64,000 nt of DNA from Sordaria brevicollis. Taxonomy: Eukaryota > Ascomycota > Sordariomycetes > Sordariales > Sordariaceae. Under the pieces are notes generated by a model. That model saw only the letters and a program-made list of their open reading frames with translations, was not told the origin of the DNA and made no database searches. The translations under genes were made by a program, and so were the position numbers. The stretch spans positions 2,108,001-2,172,000 of the forward strand of contig JAUTDP010000010.1 of assembly GCA_033439795.1 (NCBI GenBank), given 5' to 3'. The number at the start of each line of letters is the position of its first letter. The first letter of the stretch is position 1. Below, piece after piece: positions 55,474-64,000 of this stretch.

Positions 55474-58400
55474 CTCTTGCAACCCCTAGAAGGGCAAGGC
55501 TTGGAAGGGAAAAGGACATGACAGGCTCGGACTCGCACTACAGCCAATGATGAGTGACGAGGTACGATAGAGAGAGAGAGAGATCGGGAAGTGGATGGTC
55601 TGTGTCAGATATCACAAACCCAAAAGACCCAAGACCCGAAAATAAAGACCAAAAAGAGCCCAAAAAGAAAAGACCAACGGGCGCCACTTACCGAGCAAAA
55701 CCTACCGAAACCGAAAGGCCCTAAGCTACCCAAGCAAGATTGCGAGACTTTCAACGGCCAAGAAAGGACGGCAATACCAAGGGAAGGACCTGGACGAGAT
55801 GGATCATGGATGTGTTTGCATGGGATACAGTGTTGGGACTCTCGGGAAACTGGGTTTTGACGGATGGACTCATGGTATGGATTCGGGTCTTGTCTTGGAC
55901 GGATTGGGTCATGTAACGGGATGAATGAGATGGATGGATTATGAGATGAAGTTACGAAAAGGGATTTTGTACGGAATGAGAGTTATGGGTTGATTGATGA
56001 AAGGGATTGATGATGAGATGAGATGTTGTATGATGCAATGGGAAATGGTTATGGATATGGTTATGGATATGGAAAAGGACAAAAAAACTTGAAAATGGAG
56101 ATAGCATGAGTGTTAACATTACAAAAACGCACATAGCTTTCTCCCACTTGGTACTGACCCTAACGTGCAACGTGAACTGAAATGAGTGAAATGAGTGATG
56201 CTATTGTCTGCTATGCTCTGAAGTGATACGTGATGCTAACTAATGGTCCGAGACGCCTAATAAGAAGTAATGTCGAAGTTCTCTTAACTATCTAATGTAT
56301 AACCTTCCAAATCTTTACTTGATACTTTGTGAAACTGTGAAATGAGTGATACCAGTGTCTGATACTGCTTTGAAGTGATAATGCTAATGGCCCAATATGC
56401 ATTATTGAGTGATGCTATTACCTAGCTATCCAGTCTGTAACTCTCCAACTTTGGAACTGACACCTTCTCCTGAAGTTGTAAAATGAATGACCCTGGAGTT
56501 GAACATGCCTGACGGTGACCATGAAGCCCCATAATAATGTCCAGTATGCGAACAAGTGATGATGCGCTCTCTTACTGAGGAGCGGATGGGTGATAGTAAG
56601 GACTGCCAACAATGCAGACAGCTAATGAAGCTCCCATAAGAGAACCATTGTATACTCATACAAAAAACGTGATCCACGTCCCATTTACCAACAAAAAACT
56701 TACCACAATAACCATGGCTATAGTAATATTGCAATCAACGTCAACTACCGAGCAAAAAGCTACGCTAGCATACCTTTCTCTTTCTCTCATCACCTCGGCA
56801 TCATCATCATCAAAGAAAAAGAACAAAAGAGGGAAACCGGTAAGTATTCCAGGACCCAGGTACGTAGTTATCCTGGAGCCTAGCTGGCTTACCTGGTACC
56901 TGGTCTGTTTGTACGTACGTACGTACGTACGTACGAGATCTCGCACACTACGAGACCAAGCACAGCCTCGCACTCGCTGACCCAAGCTGACGAGCTGACG
57001 AGGGAAGTTAACGAAAGTGATGAAAGTGAAAGTGACAGACAAGAAAGAACCAACAGGATCTAGATCTGGGCGGGCCTGTCTGGACTTGTGCCCTGGCTAG
57101 ACAACTGACGACGCCCTAGCCAGACAAGACTAAGGACAGACGGACGCCTCGGAAAAATGAGATGAGATGTTGGAACTAACAAGACGAGTTCGACGATACG
57201 ATTTCAAAGACCGAAGGGACGATTTCCAAAGACCGACGGACGATTTTCCGAATAAAACGGTCCAAACTCGGCCGAGAGTAGACAAGACATGGCAGCATGG
57301 CAGCATGGTTGAGAAAAAAAAAAAAAAAGATGGCTTGATCACCAACTTTCGACTAACTAACAAGCGCGAGACTGGGCGTTATCTCGGAGCAGTCGGAGGC
57401 GTTGCATGGGAGACTGGGAAGATGGAAAAAGGACGGACTGTGCATGAGCAGGCACTGGCAGGCTCTGGTGAAGTGAGAAAGCCGACGTGAACGGTGTGCC
57501 GGAGCAAACGGTTACGATAGCCGAACAGGAGCCATGCGCCGAGCAGCGAGCTACCTTCCCTCTTTGCAAATTCATGGCTCATGGCTCATGGCGTTCGGCG
57601 GAGATCATGAGGTCAAGCCTAGGCCTTGGCGGGGGTGTGTGTTAGTCGTTAGTCGTTAGATAGGAGAGATGGGCCATGGTGTACGAATATGAGCCGGGCT
57701 GTTCGGACAATTTGTTGAAGATTTTTTTGCTGTTGTAGGATTGGGATCAAGGTTTTGTCGGTTTGAAGCCAGTTGGTGACTGGAGTGAGACGAGTTTGAG
57801 GATCACGGCATGATGGTGATGGTGACGACGACGGAGGGTATTTCTGTTTTGAACTGACATTCCGTTCGGGCGCCGTACCCATTATGGGGCCGTCAGGATG
57901 CCATCAGGATGGGAAGAGATTTTCTTGTGTTGGATCCATTGTGTGATGTGTGTGTGTGAGTCGAGTGTTTGAAGATGCGCCCATGCCTCCCTGTTTCTCT
58001 TGGGACCGTGACTTCCACTTGGGACCTCCTCCATTCGTTACGCATGAACGGTGATGCATTATCTGAGATAGCGGCCCCGGTCACTTGATAGGTGCAAATC
58101 GAATGTAACGTCGTGTAACATTCTTTCCGCTTTCGAAGAAGGGTGAAGGGTGCTCCTGCTGCTGCTCTTTCCACTTCAGTTGTGCTAACTGCTGCTAATG
58201 TGCCTACTTTGTGCCTGCTGTGCCCGCCTCTTGCACATGTTACACACGCTTGCCCCCTCTGGGGCTATATGTGATTGTGCATCTTTATTCGCAAATTTGC
58301 ACAAATTGGGTGGAGGATTGGAGATGGAGTCCCGCGTGTGGTCCCGTCTCCGTCGTCCTCCGTGTCCCAAGACAGGAACAGGCAAAGTAAGTATAGGCCA

Positions 58401-58690
58401 AGGTACACTATAATCCAAGGTTAACATCAGAGAGTGCCGCACTCCCGGGATTGCGGACTCGCACGTGTGGTGCCGTGATGATGGTTGATGATGATCTCGC
58501 TGCCCGTGTTTCGAGTATCGACAAAAGCGATCGAGCACTCCATTCAACAAAGCAACGAGAACGACGAGAAAAGATGCAAGATGACGGGCAACGACGCGCT
58601 GGAGATCGAGTCATGTCGTAAAAGGTTTAGCACCAAAATGGCAGGCGCTTCCACAAAAAAGAAGCCAAAGTTCCTTAGGGGTAGGATATA
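55474..58690. other. Gene-poor stretch after the cluster
   Basis: I see no supported gene. There are purine-rich low-complexity runs (55560-55740), a diverged GAAATGAGTGATGC-type repeat at about 56180-56420, and a (GTAC)6 microsatellite at 56911-56934. A frame at 55591-55860 is Lys/Pro-rich and lacks features. The last 30 bp run into AT-rich sequence. Confidence 0.45.
56911..56934. repeat. (GTAC)6 microsatellite
   Basis: Six uninterrupted copies of the palindromic GTAC unit. Confidence 0.95.
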
Positions 58691-61600
58691 GTTCTACCAG
58701 ACCGTCCCTCAACAGTTTCTGAACGGTAGAAAAAATAAACAGTTTAATTAGGTAGACTAAACTATTACGGGTAAGCACAATTAAGTTATTTACAAGTATA
58801 AACGGTCTAAATCTATAAAGACGCTTATATAGACGTCTCACACATATAAACAATCTAACAACGGTCTAAAATTACCAACGGTCTAAAAAAGGAGCGGTCT
58901 ATATAAAAGAGATCTAAGGGCAAGGAAAACTATAATCCCGCTTAAATTAATTACGTAATAGGCCCGTATAGACCAAATCGTACCCCGATAGCCTAAAACC
59001 AGCGCACTTACACCCGCACCCGCACCCGCACCCAATATAACTAATTTACCGGCGCACCCAATACGCCCATATAACGTACCCAATGCCTAATGCCTTAACA
59101 CTCCAATTTTAATTAATTATTAATAAATAATAAATTAAATAGAATTAAATATAATAATAAATATATAATATAATAAATTAATTATAATAGCTAACCCCAA
59201 TTTATATATATATTAAACTATAGAAATTTACTATCAAACGGGGCTTAATTAAGAATAAAGGAGCAATTACCTTTATTATTTATATTAAAAGGGATTAAAT
59301 ATAATTACTAATCGTATAACAAAGGTAAATTAATAATGAGCTACTTATTCGGAATAACCTTTATTAAATTAGAGTCTATAATATATAATTCATCTACAAA
59401 TTATACGATAAGAAAGTTCGTATTTTGTTCGGTTTCATTAATATCGTAGATAGGAGTAATAACGAAGAATACGTATATAAAGAATTACTCGCCTATTATA
59501 TATAGAGGAATACTTCGTTAATATTAACTATCTAAATTAGTATATATATAGAGATTATAAAAGGAAGTATATAATAATTCCGGTATAATTAAGCTTCCCC
59601 TAAAGTACAAGCGTCGATAAAAATTAATTATATATTTTTAATTTTATCGAAGGCGTTACTAAACGCTTAATTTATTTAAACTACTCAATATAATTAAATA
59701 TATACAGGCTAACCTTTATCGATAATATTAATTCGGAAAAAGTGCCCGGGTAGGGTTTAATAATATAATTACAATAAGGATACGTATTATAAAGTGATTA
59801 ATATATTAAAATATAATCTAACTACGCGAATTTCTTTCCTAATCCTTCTTTACTACAATATTATATATACTAGCCGCAAAAGAAAATATAACGTTTAAAC
59901 CCGAAGCCATCCCTATTATAAGTATAGAAATATTAAAATTAAAAATAGAATTAATAAACTTTATAATCCCATTATATAAATACGTACTTAATAACATATA
60001 ATATCTTCTTCTATTAATATAATAAATAATTATTAATAATTAATATATTATTTTTACTATATTTATTGCAATAGGCTTTTAATAATACCTCTTTAAATAT
60101 TTTAAATATATATCCCTCCTTTACTAGTAAATTTAGGGTTTTTCGGTAATATTCTAATATTAAAAAACTTAGGGCAATAGGGTTTTCGTATTTATTATCT
60201 AATTAAATTACGATTATAACGGCGGTATTGTTGAAATTTTTATTTAATATATTACGGCTTGGTAATAAAAATTCGAAGAGGGAGAGCGTAGTAGTACGCA
60301 AATTCTATAATAATTTAATTAGGACGGGTTTTTTAATTATTAATTTATTTAATAAAATAAAGTAGAAAGTCTATATTATATTTTTGTATTATAAGATATT
60401 CTTTTCCGGATTCTTATAATTAATTTTTATAAATAAGTTCTTTAATCCCTTATTTTCGCTATTAATATTAATTATATTAATAGGTTATTAATTTACTTAT
60501 ATTTGAACTCTATATATAGTATTATTAATAATATAATTAACGTATACCGGGCTTTCACTTCCTTATAATAAAGTCCGATATAAATATTCGGCTTTACTAC
60601 TTATTATCGAAATTTAATAACCTTTTAGGAAGTAATTAATCGATTAATATTAATATTATCGTTAATTAATATACTTAACGGCTCTTCTATCGACCTTATC
60701 GGAATATTACCAATTACTTCCGCTATAATACTTATAGCCGTTAATACGCGGCGGGCTTTAACCTTAACCTAAACTCTAATATTAAAGTTTAATTCTATTA
60801 TTTTAATTGCGGTACGATATAGTTTTTAAAAAACTTCGCGATCGAATCGCATATACCGGTCTATATTATATTCGTAGTTAGCTAATTCATCGGCCGATAT
60901 TATCGCATTTATTTCAATTATATTAAATATATAATATATTATAATACAATTATTAAATATAAGATATTCGCCGAATATACTAATATCGATTTAATTTTTA
61001 AAGATTTCCTATAATACTTTAATAAATTTATCTTTGAAATAATAATTCCGTAACTATATAACGGATAATATTAATATATATACCAACTAATAAATATATT
61101 CTAATAAAGAATATTAAAGGATATAATATAGCGATTAAATCTTTCCCCATCCCAATAAACGTAATAAACGCCTAAATATTTAATAATATTCGATTATTAC
61201 TATTAAACTTAAAACTTAATCAATAATAATCTAATAAAATATTTTCGTAATATTATTAAATTCCAAATAAGCGGCATTAGCAAGTCTTCCCCCAATGAAA
61301 TTTAATACCGGAGTAATAAAAATAACGGGTAATAAATTTATCGAAATCCTAATTTTAGTAGAATATCGGTCCCTACCCGTTTTAATTTTAATTTAATTAA
61401 ACCAACGGCGTTAACGTTCGACCTTAAAATAAGCCCGGCTATTAATAATAATATTATAGTTTAGGTTGCTTTATTCGGCTTTAGGGATTTCGCAATTTCG
61501 ATATCCTTTATTAATTATTTAGGAAAGAACGCTACTATTTTTTTATTATTAGGGCATATCTCTAATAAAAATTAAAATAAAAGCGTAAAGAAAATATTCC

Positions 61601-64000
61601 TTTCCTTTAATCGTTATAACAATACCGTTTCTATTATTTAAAACGGTTAAAAGCTCTAATACTTTAATAATATTTTCGAAATTTAAATTATAGGGTCCTA
61701 TAATAACCGGAAAGATATTATATTATTAAATAAACTCTTTTCGGAGGAAGGAAACGAATTATAAATATATACCTATTAAAGATTTATATATTATTCGATA
61801 AAGCGTAAACCTATTAACGAAGACTATTATAGGGATTAAAATAAGTAAAATCGAATTTATAACAAAACGTTCTACCAAAATATCTTTTCTAAATATCTCT
61901 ATTTTTAATAAACCTAAAATAAGCGAAACTTTATAAATAAGAAGAATATAATTCTTCTTTTTATTATAAATTCGTCGGATAATAAACTTAAATCCCCTAT
62001 TCTTATTAAATTCCCTTAAAGGATAAAAAAATCCAAAGGCCTTATTAAATTAAAATAATTAATTATATCCTAGAACTATATCTTCGGTAATAAACTCGCG
62101 GGGCTTAATAATTAAAATATATTCATTATTAATTAAAGGATGCGAATTAATATTATATAAATCGATTTTTAGGGTTATATTTCAACGTTAGAAGTTATTA
62201 ATAAAATTCTATATTTTCTAGAATTTCGTTACCACTAGGACTTTAACGCCTTTATCCCTTTAAATAACCTTAAAATTCGGAATATCTAACTGATCATTAG
62301 GCGTAATAATATTATATAAATCGTAAATTCTATTATACTCATCCTTCCAAACTTCTAATACTTAATTATAATAAAACTTCGATATATTATATAATACGCC
62401 TTCGCAACGGTAAAAATAATCCTAATATATATATTTAAAATCGATAAAATCTCTAGGGAAAATAAAATTTTTTAATCTCGGGTAATAAATATATATACCC
62501 GAAATTATACGGATTAAGCCGGCCTATTAGGAAGAATAATATACTTCTATCAGAAAGTCTACTAAATAAACGAATTCGAAATATATATATTTAAAAATCT
62601 TTAACACTAATAACCTTCGTATAAAATCGATAAGGTTTAAAAAGAATATATCTTATTTAGGATTTTTAGCCATTTCCTTATTATTAATATCGAATACGCA
62701 AATCGTTTTAACCGAGGATATTTTCGTTAAATTCAATAATAAAGTCGTAGAACGCATCTTTATTAATAGTATTATTTCTCTAATATAACACTTAAGGGTA
62801 TTAATAATACCGGGTAACAATACAATTTTTCTATTAGGATTAAGAAAAAGGCTAAGGATTTCCTTCAATATTATATACTAAGTACGGGAAATATTATAGC
62901 GGACGTAATAAAAATTAAAAACCAATTTAAAATCATTAAAAGTATAAGGTTTCTAGAGTATTTCAACAACCTTAAACTTAATAAAAACATTCTTACCCTA
63001 GACAAAATCTATACCAGACGGCCTAAAAAAAGGTAAGGGAGGAAACTAGAGATTATCGTCGTCGTCCTCTAAAATTTCTACTTCGTTAATTTTATCGTCG
63101 AATTTATCTACGGCATTATCTTAATAATCCGCAAAATCTCGAAGCTCTTTTATAAAAAGGAATTTAAAATCGGGCTCATCGGCATCCTTATCGATATTAT
63201 ATACTAATATCCTAGCGAAATCGATCTTACTAAAATCCTATTATTATAATATATTAATAAAAACCTTTTTATATATTATTATTAATTTACCTAAAATTCA
63301 ATAAAATCCTTATATTATTCTAACTCCCTAATTTCCGAATTATAGTCACTCTAATTATTTAATAGGGGCTCGAATATACTATTATTTTATTCTAAGGTTT
63401 TATCCTAACGAGGGTATTTTAGTTAAATAGAGCCCGTATTAAATTAGGGCCTAAAATAATTAGGACCCGTAATAGTATTTTAAAATTAAGATTATTAAAC
63501 TACTTACTATCTTCTTTCGGCGCTACGTTTATCTATTACTTCGAACTCGGCTAGTTTATTTTTTCCGAATTTTAAGCGGCCTATTTTAATAATACGGGGC
63601 GGTGTTAAAATTAAAGCCACTACAATAATACGCATACTCTTTCTAATCGATTAAAAAAAATACGGCGATATTACTAAGTATTAATTTATATATTACTAGA
63701 TTTTTAAGCGAATTAAATATTATATAATTAAAAAAAACGAAATCGCTAAAGGAAGGTTTTAATAATTACGGATTAAAAATATAAAAATCGCCAACCCGCT
63801 ACCGAAAGTCTAAATAGCCCGCGCTCCGCCATTTATTGCGACTATAATAACGTAATTTAAATAATATAATAATAAATAGTAAAAAGGTCGTTTCCTTAAC
63901 GGTTAAAAATTTTCAAAAAATTCTAATAATAATATAAAAAAAGAAAAAAAAAAAAGGAAAAAAAAAATCACATCGACGCAATAAGAATAATACCACTAGA
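58690..64000 (-). mobile_element. RIP-degraded repeat block, family unknown, continues past the window
   Basis: From about 58690 the sequence becomes AT-rich, full of TAA/TTA/ATA and nearly devoid of CpA, and it stays so to the window end. No long frame survives. On the minus strand (about 63000 down to 62000) fragments of a former protein can be read between stops (for example FDINNKEMAKNPK and YRCEGVLYNISKFYYN), pointing to a degraded transposon coding region. I find no LTR pair, terminal repeat or reverse-transcriptase signature, so I do not assign a class. A short CACCCG tandem lies at 59009-59031. Confidence 0.6.

Noticed and set aside
58883..59083. Minus-strand frame of 66 codons at the edge of the AT-rich block
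   Set aside because: Its Gly/Ala part comes from a CACCCG tandem repeat and the rest is RIP-type AT-rich sequence.

Overview
The window is nuclear DNA of a filamentous ascomycete, most probably a Sordariomycete of the Neurospora/Podospora/Chaetomium type. Evidence: short 50-100 nt introns with GTAAGT-like donors and CTAAC branch points; an intron-bearing tRNA-Leu; small non-autonomous transposons; and two AT-rich, TpA-rich blocks (about 33.8-39.4 kb and 58.7-64.0 kb) that look like repeats mutated by RIP (repeat-induced point mutation).

Layout: every gene I can support lies on the + strand, head to tail. 1-290 is the 3' end of a gene. 1659-9223 is a giant gene. A tRNA-Leu(UAA) and a PIF/Harbinger-like MITE follow at about 10 kb. 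12.3-13.2 kb is a two-module gene. 13.9-20.6 kb holds five tandem copies of a small-protein family marked by YPPRRPN. 21.5-33.2 kb holds six further genes, most with WY or TDG modules. 33.76-39.42 kb is a RIP-mutated copia-like LTR retrotransposon on the minus strand. 39.8-55.5 kb holds five more module genes, with a hAT-like MITE in one promoter. 55.5-58.7 kb has no convincing gene and the window ends in a second RIP-degraded block.

Two recurring protein modules, which I could not match to a named family, define the large family. The WY module has the pattern Y-x-x-L-x-x-G-x-W-Y, then an acidic/Gly turn, M, E and F-x-x-W. The TDG module has W-x(n)-[IV]-D-x-x-G-x-L, then C-x-W, then P-x-L-x-[VL]-T-D-x-x-G-x-x-W-x-L.

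The main result: eight genes have reading frames interrupted by in-frame UAG codons, ten in all, with the same frame continuing through a conserved module. In eight of the ten, complementary bases flank the UAG so that it would lie in a hairpin loop. One UAG stands where paralogues have the invariant Trp of the WY module. This is what is expected of sexual-stage A-to-I mRNA editing in filamentous ascomycetes, which recodes UAG to UGG (Trp). The arrangement suggests a developmental switch: vegetative transcripts would give short one-module proteins, edited transcripts long two-module proteins. No RNA data are available here, so editing is inferred.

A second layer is regulatory. A TGTTCA/TGAACA hexamer is dense in the promoters of both the YPPRRPN family and the UAG genes, including one array with exact 10-bp spacing, and a short leader sequence is shared between the families. 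I infer one co-regulated, fast-evolving, lineage-specific gene cluster.
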